Source: G963667915 sp965197385 (GTDB lineage Bacteria; Acidobacteriota; Vicinamibacteria; Vicinamibacterales; UBA823). Taken from it: a stretch of 64,000 nt of DNA. Below, in pieces: positions 1 through 8,669 of this stretch (its first letter is position 1; every line of letters starts with the position of its first letter). Both the position numbers and the translations under genes were made by a program. The notes under the pieces are model-generated. The model searched no databases. It saw only the letters and a program-made list of their open reading frames with translations, and was not told the DNA's origin. Location: assembly GCA_965197385.1 (NCBI GenBank), contig CBDANA010000008.1, forward strand, positions 310,001-374,000, in the 5' to 3' direction.

Positions 1-337
1 ACCACTCCAAGTCTATGGTGCCCAGTCAGTTACATGTGCCGACCACCCGCATCCCTCGTACGTCATCGGTGGTGGCGAGGGTTCGATCGCCCGCATCTCC
101 CTGGCCGCCCGTGGTGGACGTCTGGCTGCATTCGGCCGGCGCTGCGGCCCCCGCTGGCAGCGAGGCGCCAGTCCGAGTATTCGCGTGGGCACGTTCACAC
201 GCGAGACACGACTCCGGGAGCGTTGCCAGCCGCTCGACGCGAACAGGCGATCACACGCCGGCACCTCCAAGATTTCGTGCTTGCTGCCACCGGCGAACGT
301 CGGTAAACTTGTGCTCCTTTCCGAGGGTAGAGGGGTC
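1..337. other. Non-coding leader upstream of purC
   Basis: No convincing gene is seen here. Open frames on both strands are shadows of GC-rich sequence or run into purC from upstream without a start that has a ribosome site. The stretch contains a degenerate A/B repeat remnant near 105-189. The last 30 bases before purC presumably hold its promoter and ribosome site, but no clear -35/-10 pair can be named. Confidence 0.5.
105..189 (+). repeat. Degenerate A/B chimeric repeat remnant
   Basis: Bases 105-145 resemble the left end of the A repeat family (CCCGTGGTG, then GCTGCATTCGGCCGGCG). Bases 165-189 match the start of family B (GTCCGAGTATTCGCGTGGG). The joint A-then-B order differs from the full copies and is the reverse composition of the chimera at 47658-47792. 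No flanking duplication is visible, so this looks like an old, decayed copy. Confidence 0.55.
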
Positions 338-1255
338 ATGGCCTCGTCAGCTTCATCTTCAGCCGTACTCGAAACTGCCCTGTCCGGCATCGTCCGACAG
401 AGGCGCGGCAAGGTGCGGGACATGTATGACCTGGGTGAGCACTTGCTGATGGTCACGACCGACCGGATCTCCGCCTTCGATTTCGTGCTCGGATCGGCGA
501 TTCCCGACAAGGGCAAGGTGCTCACGCAACTGTCAGCGTTCTGGTTCGACCGGACGCGGGACATCATCCCGAACCACATGGTGTCGACCGTCCTCGACGA
601 GTTCCCGGACGCGCTCCGGCCGCACGCGGATCTGCTGCGTGGCCGATCGATGCTCGTCAAGAAGACGAAGCCCGTGCAGGTCGAGTGCGTCGCGCGCGGG
701 TATCTGGCTGGCTCGGGCTGGAAAGAGTACCAGAGGACGGGCGCGGTCTGCGGCATCACGCTGCCAGCCGGTCTGCAGGAGTCGGACCGGCTGCCGGAGC
801 CGATCTTCACGCCCGCGACCAAGGCGGAATCCGGGCATGACAGCAACATCAGTGAGGTCGAAGCGGGCAGCCTGGTGGGTCCGGAGCTCATCGCCAGGCT
901 CCGCGACTTCACCCTGGCGCTGTATGCCTTCGGCGCGGCGCATGCCGAGCCCAGGGGCGTCATCGTCGCCGACACCAAGTTCGAGTTTGGCCTGCTGAGC
1001 AGCGGCGGACGCGACGACGTCATCCTCATCGACGAAGTGCTGACGCCCGACTCGTCGCGGTTCTGGCCCAAAGCCGAGTACCGTCCAGGTGGACCGCAGC
1101 AGAGTTTCGACAAGCAGTACGTGCGCGACTACCTCGAGGAGATCCGCTGGAACAAGCAGCCTCCGGTGCCAGCGCTTCCGGATGACGTCGTCGCGCGCAC
1201 GCGCCAGAAGTACCTCGAGGCGCTGCGCGTCCTGAGCGACCAGGATCTCCAGTAG
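338..1255 (+). CDS. purC: SAICAR synthetase (phosphoribosylaminoimidazole-succinocarboxamide synthase)
   Basis: Cytoplasmic enzyme of de novo purine synthesis that joins CAIR and aspartate using ATP. The 305-residue protein has the N-terminal nucleotide-binding segment with RGKVRD at residues 23-28, followed by YDLGEHLLMVTTDRISAFD, then GYLAGSGWKEYQ, DTKFEFG and DEVLTPDSSRFW, and ends with the DKQYVRDYL helix region. All are hallmarks of the family, and the length is usual for the ~300-residue type. The ATG at 338 was chosen because GAGGG precedes it at good spacing. An in-frame extension to 185 exists but its sequence is not family-like. A small Fis-type gene follows 30 bp downstream. Confidence 0.95.
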   Translation: MASSASSSAVLETALSGIVRQRRGKVRDMYDLGEHLLMVTTDRISAFDFVLGSAIPDKGKVLTQLSAFWFDRTRDIIPNHMVSTVLDEFPDALRPHADLLRGRSMLVKKTKPVQVECVARGYLAGSGWKEYQRTGAVCGITLPAGLQESDRLPEPIFTPATKAESGHDSNISEVEAGSLVGPELIARLRDFTLALYAFGAAHAEPRGVIVADTKFEFGLLSSGGRDDVILIDEVLTPDSSRFWPKAEYRPGGPQQSFDKQYVRDYLEEIRWNKQPPVPALPDDVVARTRQKYLEALRVLSDQDLQ

Positions 1256-1285
1256 CCGACCGGCGCGGCATCGGCGACCAGACAC

Positions 1286-1543
1286 GTGCGTGAACGACTC
1301 AACCGGCTCATCGAGGACATGCTCGACAAAGGCATTCTCTACGAGGAGGCCCACCGGGAGTTCGAGCGCCGTTTCATCGCAAGTGCATTGGCCCGCACCA
1401 AGGGCAGCCTGAGCGCCGCGGCAAGCCTGCTGGGCCTGCATCGGAACACGCTCAGCCGTAAGGTGGTGGAGTACCGCATCAAGCGCCAGCCGCTCAAAGC
1501 GCGCCAGGCCCGACCGGCCCGCAACCCGAAATCGGCGGCCTGA
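1286..1543 (+). CDS. Small Fis-family helix-turn-helix protein
   Basis: An 85-residue protein starting with GTG. The C-terminal half carries the Fis-type helix-turn-helix seen in NtrC-like activators: ALARTKGSLSAAASLLGLHR followed by NTLSRKV. The N-terminal half is an amphipathic helix (LIEDMLDKGILYEEAHREF) like that of stand-alone Fis. The basic tail (KARQARPARNPK) suggests extra DNA contact. It lies 30 bp after purC on the same strand, so co-transcription is possible. Stand-alone Fis-like proteins of this size are common in Acidobacteriota and Deltaproteobacteria; the target genes are unknown. Confidence 0.8.
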   Translation: MRERLNRLIEDMLDKGILYEEAHREFERRFIASALARTKGSLSAAASLLGLHRNTLSRKVVEYRIKRQPLKARQARPARNPKSAA

Positions 1544-1575
1544 GAAGATGAGACGACCGGCGCGCGGCACCGGCC

Positions 1576-1858
1576 CTAGCAGCCCGTCCGAGTATTCGCG
1601 TGGGCCGCGCGCGTGGGTCTTGCGAGCCGCAGACAAGACGCGCGGAGGAGTCGATGCCGCGGTGCATCGGCGACGACGTGCGACGCGGTCTGCGGCCGCA
1701 ACCCCCACGCGCCCTTCGGGTTGCGGCGGCGTGCGGCCATCTGCAGCGTTGCGCCGCTTCGACGACGATGCGCTGGGGCATCGCCTCGTCGGCGCGCCTG
1801 GCAGCTGGCCCACGGCGTTCGCAACGCGGCCTACGCGAATACGCGGACGGGCGCCTAG
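1576..1858 (+). repeat. Family B palindromic element (275 bp) with CTAG flanks
   Basis: The element lies between CTAG at 1576-1579 and CTAG at 1855-1858, which fits a 4-bp target duplication. The ends are imperfect inverted repeats of about 28 bp: left CAGCCCGTCCGAGTATTCGC, right (complement) GCGCCCGTCCGCGTATTCGC. The interior is GC-rich with several nested palindromes and no convincing gene. Fragments with the same left end occur at 165, 17725 and 47662. It has no transposase, so it is best described as a MITE-like element. Confidence 0.75.
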
Positions 1859-1889
1859 CCTGGCGCCGCCGGCGATGCATCTCGAAGGC

Positions 1890-1918
1890 TTGACACTCCG
1901 CCGCCCCCATCTGATAAT
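1890..1918 (+). promoter_or_regulatory. Sigma70-type promoter of groES-groEL
   Basis: A perfect TTGACA -35 box at 1890-1895 and GATAAT at 1913-1918 are separated by 17 bp. The predicted start site near 1925 falls inside the CIRCE-like operator. This is the clearest promoter in the window. Confidence 0.8.
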
Positions 1919-1944
1919 TAGCAGTCGCCTGGGCCGACTGCTAG
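1918..1944 (+). promoter_or_regulatory. CIRCE-like operator (HrcA binding site)
   Basis: TTAGCAGTC, nine bases, then GACTGCTAG. This is a 9-9-9 inverted repeat matching the CIRCE consensus TTAGCACTC-N9-GAGTGCTAA with one changed base per arm plus one at the end. It overlaps the -10 box and the predicted transcription start of groES-groEL, as expected for HrcA repression of chaperonin genes. hrcA itself is not in the window. Confidence 0.85.
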
Positions 1945-2013
1945 TCGTCAGGGCAGTCCAGGCCCCAGAAGGTATTCTTCACCAGTTGTTAACGGAAGAG
2001 TGGAGTTGAGGCC

Positions 2014-2319
2014 ATGAAAGTCAGACCACTACATGATCGCATCATCGTGCGACGCATCGACGAGGGCGAGCAGAAGGTCGGGGGGATCATCATCCCCGAT
2101 ACCGCCAAGGAAAAGCCCCAGCAGGGCAAGGTCATCGCCGCGGGCAAGGGCAAAGTGAAGGACGACGGCAAGGTCGTGCCGATGGACGTCAAGGCAGGCG
2201 ACCTCATTCTGTTCGGCAAATATTCCGGAACTGAGATCAAGCTAGACGGCGAGGAGTATCTGATCATGCGCGAGGAAGAGGTGCTCGGCGTGATCGAGGG
2301 TAAGTCCAAGAAAAAGTAA
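2014..2319 (+). CDS. groES: Co-chaperonin GroES (10 kDa)
   Basis: Caps the GroEL folding chamber in the cytoplasm. The 101-residue protein has MKVRPLHDRIIVRR at the start, the mobile-loop region with GGIIIPDTAKEKPQQGKV at residues ~27-44, and the conserved GDLILFGKYSGTEIK and YLIMREEEVLGVIEG near the end. Length is normal for the family. AGAGTGGAG upstream is the ribosome site. It is the first gene of a groES-groEL operon under the CIRCE-like operator. Confidence 0.97.
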   Translation: MKVRPLHDRIIVRRIDEGEQKVGGIIIPDTAKEKPQQGKVIAAGKGKVKDDGKVVPMDVKAGDLILFGKYSGTEIKLDGEEYLIMREEEVLGVIEGKSKKK

Positions 2320-2391
2320 CCGCGGGCTGTTCACTGGCGGCGGCTGACCGCCGCGCCGACCGACGCCCATTCATCGTGTAGGAGTGCAATC

Positions 2392-4026
<1,635 letters not shown>

Positions 4027-4054
4027 GCCGACCGGTTCCGCGAGTACACCGAGA

Positions 4055-4090
4055 GGGCCTGGCGGGCGTGCCTGCCAGGCCCTTTCTCTT
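4055..4090 (+). terminator. Rho-independent terminator of groES-groEL
   Basis: GGGCCTGGC at 4055-4063 pairs perfectly with GCCAGGCCC at 4074-4082. The stem is extended inwards by GGGC/GCCT-type pairing, and the sequence continues TTTCTCTTTCTC. It sits 29 bp past the groEL stop. Confidence 0.85.
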
Positions 4091-4113
4091 TCTCGTGGTA
4101 CCCGGCGCCTCGT

Positions 4114-4301
4114 TCAGCAGCCCGTGGTGAAAGTCTCCCTGCATTCGGCCGGCGTTGCATCCCGCCTCGCGGCGCTGGGCGTTGTCCACGATGGGTCGAA
4201 TACTCCCGGTATTCTCCCTCCTCGCGCCTTGCCCTGGGCGACCGCAGCATTGGTTCAGTGGGGCCTCGATGCGACGCGGGACTTTCACCACGGGCTGCTA
4301 G
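4114..4301 (+). repeat. Family A palindromic element, copy 1 (180 bp)
   Basis: Inverted ends CAGCCCGTGGTGAAAGT (4118) and ACTTTCACCACGGGCTG (ending 4297) flank the conserved family core GATGGGTCGAATACTCCCGG. The right flank is CTAG, the left TCAG. The right CTAG gives the TAG stop codon of the TonB-like gene on the minus strand. It is 10 bp longer than the 170-bp form because of an altered right interior. Confidence 0.85.
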
Positions 4302-5257
4302 CGCAGCGTGAATGTCAGCTCGATCACGACGAGCACCGACACCGGCTGGCCGAAGCGGGTCCCCGGCACGAACCGCCACTGCCGGGCGGCCCGGAGCGCC
4401 TCGTCGTCGAGCCCGAACACCCGGTCGAGCGACCTCGTGATCCGAACGTCGCCCACCGCACCGTTCGGCAACACGATCGCCTCTATCCACACCGACCCCT
4501 GGACCTTCGCCCGCATGGCGTCGGCGGTGTACCGGGGTTTGACCTCTCGAGTGGGCTGCGGCAGCACGATACCGGCGCCAGGCCGATAGACTCCGCCGCC
4601 GGTCCCACCGCCTTCGCCAGGTCCCAACCCGGCGCCCGTACCCGGTCCGATGCCGGTCCCGTCCCCGGTCCCACCTCCGCCACCGGTCCCGAGTCCCTGA
4701 GAGAGCGACATCGCCTGCGCCACCGGCACGCCTTGCAGGATTCCCGGGAGCATCTGCGTCGAGGAGGCGAGCGTCCGGGCCGGAATGTTCATCTCCTGCT
4801 CCGGTTCGGGCTCGTCTTCCGGGTCCGGGTTCTCGAGCTCTGGCGGCTGGCTCACCGGCACCGTCGTCGGATCGGGTCCCGGCAGCTCCACCTGCATCGG
4901 CGGCGCCGGGATCTCGTTTCCACCGCCGCCGCCGCCGCCGCCAGGTCCCGCCATGGGGACCCACACAATGTCGTAACTTCGCAGATCGGGAAGAAACGGC
5001 GTGTCGCGATGCTGGGCCAACCGCGAGACGACGACCACGCCCAGCAGGACGATGAGGATATGTGAGCCGACGGACACGCCGACGGCACGACTCATGCGCT
5101 GCGAATGTGAATGCGTGCCGAACAGCAGATCGAGTGGCGGGCCGCCGTCCGACCGCACGGTCAGCGGCTGATCGTCGCTACTGCCCGAGCTCCACGCCCA
5201 GCGCGCCAACTCGGCGAGTTTCGCCCGCCACGCCTCGGGCCTTATTGTCCACGCCAT
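4298..5257 (-). CDS. TonB-like energy transducer
   Basis: The 319-residue protein has a cytoplasmic N-terminus, one membrane segment (SHILIVLLGVVVVSRLA), a long periplasmic Gly/Pro/Glu-rich linker with runs such as GGGGGGGG and a PDPEDEPEPEQE acidic stretch, and a C-terminal TonB domain (EVKPRYTADAMRAKVQGSVW, then VVLPNG-like and WRFVPGTRFGQPV). TonB-type proteins couple the proton motive force to outer-membrane receptors. I prefer ATG at 5257; an upstream GTG at 5317 would add 20 basic residues. No ExbB/ExbD is adjacent. Its stop codon is supplied by the end of repeat A copy 1. Confidence 0.85.
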   Translation of the reverse strand: MAWTIRPEAWRAKLAELARWAWSSGSSDDQPLTVRSDGGPPLDLLFGTHSHSQRMSRAVGVSVGSHILIVLLGVVVVSRLAQHRDTPFLPDLRSYDIVWVPMAGPGGGGGGGGNEIPAPPMQVELPGPDPTTVPVSQPPELENPDPEDEPEPEQEMNIPARTLASSTQMLPGILQGVPVAQAMSLSQGLGTGGGGGTGDGTGIGPGTGAGLGPGEGGGTGGGVYRPGAGIVLPQPTREVKPRYTADAMRAKVQGSVWIEAIVLPNGAVGDVRITRSLDRVFGLDDEALRAARQWRFVPGTRFGQPVSVLVVIELTFTLR

Positions 5258-5360
5258 GCTTAGATTGAGCCGCCTCGCTCGGCGTCGACGTCGCGTCAGC
5301 GCGCCTTCTGACGCCACCTAATAGGTAGGACGCCGAACGGTGGGTTCCGGCCGCGTCCGC

Positions 5361-5402
5361 CTAGCCGCCCATCGTGAACGCCCCGCTGCACTCGTCGGCG
5401 CG
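5361..5402 (+). repeat. Half-copy of family A (left end only)
   Basis: CTAGCCGCCCATCGTGAACG and the following CCCCGCTGCACTCGTCGGCG match the left 40 bases of family A with several substitutions. No core and no right end follow before the next, complete copy starts at 5438. It is probably a decayed or truncated insertion. Confidence 0.55.
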
Positions 5403-5433
5403 ACGCCCGACGATCGCCGCGGACTGCTCGACC

Positions 5434-5611
5434 TTACCAGCACGTAGTGAAAGTCCCGCTGCATTCGACCGTCGATACCTCCCGCCATGGGCGGTGCTGG
5501 GCGTAGTCCACGATGGGTCGAATACTCCCGGTATTTTCCCTCCTCGCGCCTTGTGAGGCGGGCGCCTCGACGGTCTCGGTGCAATGCGGGGCTTTCACAA
5601 CGGGGTGTTAC
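5434..5611 (+). repeat. Family A palindromic element, copy 2 (170 bp, TTAC flanks)
   Basis: Exactly 170 bp (5438-5607) between direct repeats TTAC at 5434-5437 and TTAC at 5608-5611. The left end is CAGCACGTAGTGAAAGTCCC and the right end GGGGCTTTCACAACGGGGTG. The core GATGGGTCGAATACTCCCGG is intact. The right TTAC contains the TAA stop (as TTA) of the minus-strand gene that ends at 5608. Confidence 0.9.
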
Positions 5612-6060
5612 ACCCGGCCGGTCCACGCCCCGATCGCCGCGTTCCCGCCGCCATACGCGAGCAGCAGCGCCACCGCATCGGCTGCCCGCGGCTCACTCTG
5701 GACGGCGACCAACACGCCGCCGCGGGCGGTCAGGGTCTCGTAGATGTAGCCATCGTGCGCCTGGAAACCGACGCGCGGCATCGCGGCGGCAATCCCGGTC
5801 GCGGCCAGATCGTTCGCCGAGCCCTGCAGCGCCGCAACGAGCGGTCCGTGCAAACGAATGGTGCCCACAGTCCGCACGTCGAGGGTCTCCCCGGCCGCCC
5901 CGAAGGTTTCTTGCAGCAACTCGGCCACGCCCGGGGCCTCCACCGCGAGGACGCTGAGCCACTCCAGCGGAAACTCGTGCTGCGCGAACGCCGCCAGCAC
6001 CCGCTCCGCCGCACCCAGATCCTCGAACACGCCAACGGTATACCGATCAGCCTCTGACAT
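5608..6060 (-). CDS. Uncharacterised alpha/beta protein with Gly-rich C-terminal helix
   Basis: A 150-residue protein. It opens with YTVGVFEDLGAAERVLAAFA, an alpha/beta pattern also seen in small stress-type domains where a strand is followed by a helix that removes an item by number. The C-terminal part has GSANDLAATGIAAAMPRVGF, ALLLAYGGG and GGVLVAVQSEP. No catalytic motif or membrane segment is seen. I do not recognise a named family with certainty; a general-stress or DUF1269-like domain is possible. ATG at 6060 is preferred over an Arg-rich extension to 6102. The stop codon lies in the flank of repeat A copy 2. Confidence 0.6.
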   Translation of the reverse strand: MSEADRYTVGVFEDLGAAERVLAAFAQHEFPLEWLSVLAVEAPGVAELLQETFGAAGETLDVRTVGTIRLHGPLVAALQGSANDLAATGIAAAMPRVGFQAHDGYIYETLTARGGVLVAVQSEPRAADAVALLLAYGGGNAAIGAWTGRV

Positions 6061-6147
6061 GAATCTGTCTCGACGTCGACGCGACCGCACCCCGCCGCTC
6101 ACTGGAGCGACCTGCCGGGTCCGCCGCGTCTTCCCTCAGTGTACCGT

Positions 6148-6371
6148 CTTGCGGCCCATGGTGAAAGTCCCGCTCCATTCGACCGCCGATGCCTCCCGGC
6201 TTCGGCGGCGCTGGCATTGTCCACGATGGGTCACATACTCCCGGTATGCTCCCGCCTCGCGCCTTGCGGGGCGGGCGCCTTGACGCCCTCGGTGCGTGGC
6301 CGTATTTATGACACGGACCACTTGGCTCAGCGGGGTCTTGGTGCAACGTGGGACGTTCACCACGGGCGGCC
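6148..6371 (+). repeat. Family A element, copy 3 (enlarged, ~220 bp)
   Basis: The left end is CGGCCCATGGTGAAAGTCCC and the right end ACGTTCACCACGGGC. The core is GATGGGTCACATACTCCCGG. Relative to the 170-bp form it carries about 50 extra bases before the right end (around 6299-6345). The flanks are no longer matching duplications, which suggests an older copy. It separates the gene ending at 5608 from the tatA-like gene. Confidence 0.8.
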
Positions 6372-6429
6372 AATCGCGCGAATTGGCACAGGCCAGTGGT
6401 AGAATCGACGTGTCACGAAGGGAGTATCC

Positions 6430-6582
6430 ATGGGCATTGGCGTGGCGGAACTGCTGATCATCGTTCTGATCGTCCTGATGATTTTCGGCGCCAATCGATT
6501 ACCCGACCTGGGTCGCGGCATCGGGCGGGGTATCAAGAATTTCCGCGACGCGACCCGCGACGGCGACGACGCTCAGGAGTGA
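6430..6582 (+). CDS. tatA: Short TatA/TatE-type twin-arginine translocase subunit
   Basis: A 50-residue protein: MGIGVAELLIIVLIVLMIFG, then NRLPDLGRGIGRGIKNFRDA and an acidic tail. This is the TatA/B/E pattern of an N-terminal membrane helix, the FG(A)xxLP hinge, and an amphipathic helix with GxGxxIxxFR. The ribosome site AGGGAG precedes ATG at 6430. It is very short for TatA because it lacks the long charged tail. It stands alone between two A repeats, with no tatB or tatC nearby. At least one Tat-signal protein is encoded in this window (47789-48943). Confidence 0.85.
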   Translation: MGIGVAELLIIVLIVLMIFGANRLPDLGRGIGRGIKNFRDATRDGDDAQE

Positions 6583-6586
6583 TCTC

Positions 6587-6675
6587 CTAGCCACCTGCGG
6601 TGAACGTCTCGCGCCGTTCGTCGGGCGATGTCTTCCGCCTCTGGGCGACGCAGGATGTTCACCACGGGCTGTTAG
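6587..6675 (+). repeat. Family A element, internally deleted copy 4 (81 bp)
   Basis: CTAG (6587) and TTAG (6672) flank 81 bp with family A ends: CCACCTGCGGTGAACGTCTC on the left, ATGTTCACCACGGGCTG on the right. The central core is missing. The right TTAG supplies the TAA stop of selB on the minus strand. Confidence 0.7.
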
Positions 6676-8645
6676 AGCACGACGCGGCTCTGCCCCACCC
6701 GCCGCGTGATCCGCTCTCGATCCAGATACTCCAAGAGCGGGATCGCGTACTTTCTGGTGATCCCGTAGCGCGCCTTGAACGTCCCGACATCGATGCGCGC
6801 CGGCTCGTTGGACCCGGCCGGCTTCAGGGCCGCAATCTCTGCTTTCAGGGTCCGGAGCGACTCGGTGTGAAAGACGAGCGCCTCCACCTTGACCAGTACC
6901 TTCTGACGCATCAGCCACTTGGCCACGCGCTCGGCGACCTCGGGAGCGACCCCGGCTACATCCGCGAGACTCGCCAGATCGGGCGGGGTCAGACCAGCCG
7001 TCCGGCACGCGCCCTCGATGGCCGCTTGCGCCTTGACCTCATCATCCGACAACGCGACCCGGTGGGTCGATCTCGCCAGGCGGTCGCGCGCCGTGATCGC
7101 GCCCGCACCGACGAGGTCGGCGATCACCTGCTCGAACACACTCGGATGCGCCCGCCCGAACAGGCGCTCGCGGGCCTCTTCGCGCGGCAATCCTTCCGAC
7201 AGCGGTTGGTCACGATGGTGCGCGTCGATAGCGGCCAGCACATGACTGCGTCCGGCCTTCAGAACGCCCGACGCAATCAGCAACTCGCCGACCCGCAACG
7301 CCACGCCGGCTCCGCGCAGCTGGGCCACCGCCTGATCGACGAGATCCGGCGGCGCCCCTAACCTCACCACCAGGGCCTGCACCGGCAGTCCGAGCGTCGC
7401 CTGCTCCTCGACCACAACTCGCGCCGCCGCCGCGAGACGCTCCGCGGGCGTCTTGCCCTCGAGCGCGTGGCGCAGCCGCTCGAAGCGCTGGCGCGCCGCC
7501 GCCGTTCGGACCCTAATCCGGGGCGGCTGCGGATCGAGCACGAGGCCTCCGGCGATGGTCGTGGGCGGCGAATAGGCCCGCAGGATGTACCGGTCCCCGC
7601 GAGTCAGCGCGACCGGTGACTCGAACCGAACCCGCACATACGCGCCAGTCCCGGGCTCGATCTCGACGCCGCGGCCCGACTCCCGCGCGGCGTCGTGCGG
7701 TGCCGGGGACGTGAGGGGCCCGGAGATCGTCACGCGCCCCATCACCTCGCAGGTCCCATGATGGAACCGGATACGGGCGCCATGCCGAAGCGGCTTTGCG
7801 CGTGACAGCAGTTCGACCACGCCGTCGAAGCGGCGCGTCACCTCCAGGCTCCCAGGCGTGACAAGCGAATCTCCTCGCGAGACGTCTGCCACGTCGAGGC
7901 CGCCGAGATTGACCGCGACACGGCGGCCGGCCGCGGCCACCGGCTGGCTGGCCCCATGCACCTGGAGTCCGCGTACCTTCACGCGCCGGCCGGACGGCAG
8001 CAAGCGCAGGTCGCGATCCAGGTCGATCTGCCCGGACACCAGCGTCCCGGTCACGACCGTGCCGAAGCCACGCATCGAGAACACCCGGTCGATCGGCAGC
8101 CGGACCGCCCCCGGACCGCCGCCGGCCGCCGTCGTCGTCGCCATCACTTCACGGAGCGCCGCGCGGAGCTCGGCGAGCCCGCTGCCTGTCTTCGCCGACA
8201 CCGGCACGACGGGTGCGTCAGCCAGGAACGATCCCGCGACCAGCTCCTTGACCTCCAGCCGGGCCAGCTTGATCAGCTCCGGATCGACCAGATCGGACTT
8301 GGTCAGGGCAATGACGCCGCGCGCCACATGCAGGAGCCGGCAGATGTCGAAATGTTCACGACTCTGAGGCATGACCGACTCGTCAGCAGCGATGACGAGG
8401 AGCACAGCATGGATGCCGCTCACACCGGCCAGCATGTTCTTGACAAACCGTTCGTGACCCGGCACGTCGACGAAGGACAGCACGGTACCGTCTTCGTCAC
8501 GATAGTGCGCGAACCCCAGGTCGATCGTGATGCCCCGATCCTTCTCCTCCTTCAAGCGATCGGGGTCGGTCCCGGTGAGCGCCTGGACCAGCGTGCTCTT
8601 CCCGTGATCGATGTGCCCAGCCGTGCCGATGACGATCGTGCTCAT
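6672..8645 (-). CDS. selB: Selenocysteine-specific elongation factor SelB
   Basis: GTPase that delivers Sec-tRNA to UGA codons marked by a bSECIS hairpin. The 657-residue protein has G1 GHIDHGKST at residues 10-18, the RGITIDLGFAHY switch, DVPGHERFVKNML, and TKSDLVD. SelB-type domains 2-4 follow, then about 270 C-terminal residues of winged-helix repeats that bind the mRNA hairpin. Length is normal. selA, selD and the Sec tRNA are not in this window. The TGA-containing redoxin gene at 54770 is a likely client. The stop codon lies in repeat A copy 4. rnr lies 24 bp upstream on the same strand. Confidence 0.95.
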   Translation of the reverse strand: MSTIVIGTAGHIDHGKSTLVQALTGTDPDRLKEEKDRGITIDLGFAHYRDEDGTVLSFVDVPGHERFVKNMLAGVSGIHAVLLVIAADESVMPQSREHFDICRLLHVARGVIALTKSDLVDPELIKLARLEVKELVAGSFLADAPVVPVSAKTGSGLAELRAALREVMATTTAAGGGPGAVRLPIDRVFSMRGFGTVVTGTLVSGQIDLDRDLRLLPSGRRVKVRGLQVHGASQPVAAAGRRVAVNLGGLDVADVSRGDSLVTPGSLEVTRRFDGVVELLSRAKPLRHGARIRFHHGTCEVMGRVTISGPLTSPAPHDAARESGRGVEIEPGTGAYVRVRFESPVALTRGDRYILRAYSPPTTIAGGLVLDPQPPRIRVRTAAARQRFERLRHALEGKTPAERLAAAARVVVEEQATLGLPVQALVVRLGAPPDLVDQAVAQLRGAGVALRVGELLIASGVLKAGRSHVLAAIDAHHRDQPLSEGLPREEARERLFGRAHPSVFEQVIADLVGAGAITARDRLARSTHRVALSDDEVKAQAAIEGACRTAGLTPPDLASLADVAGVAPEVAERVAKWLMRQKVLVKVEALVFHTESLRTLKAEIAALKPAGSNEPARIDVGTFKARYGITRKYAIPLLEYLDRERITRRVGQSRVVL

Positions 8646-8669
8646 GAGCCCTGACCGAGGTGCGCCAAC

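Noticed and set aside
1..449. Small frames on both strands upstream of purC
   Set aside because: They lack ribosome sites and family resemblance and overlap the repeat remnant.
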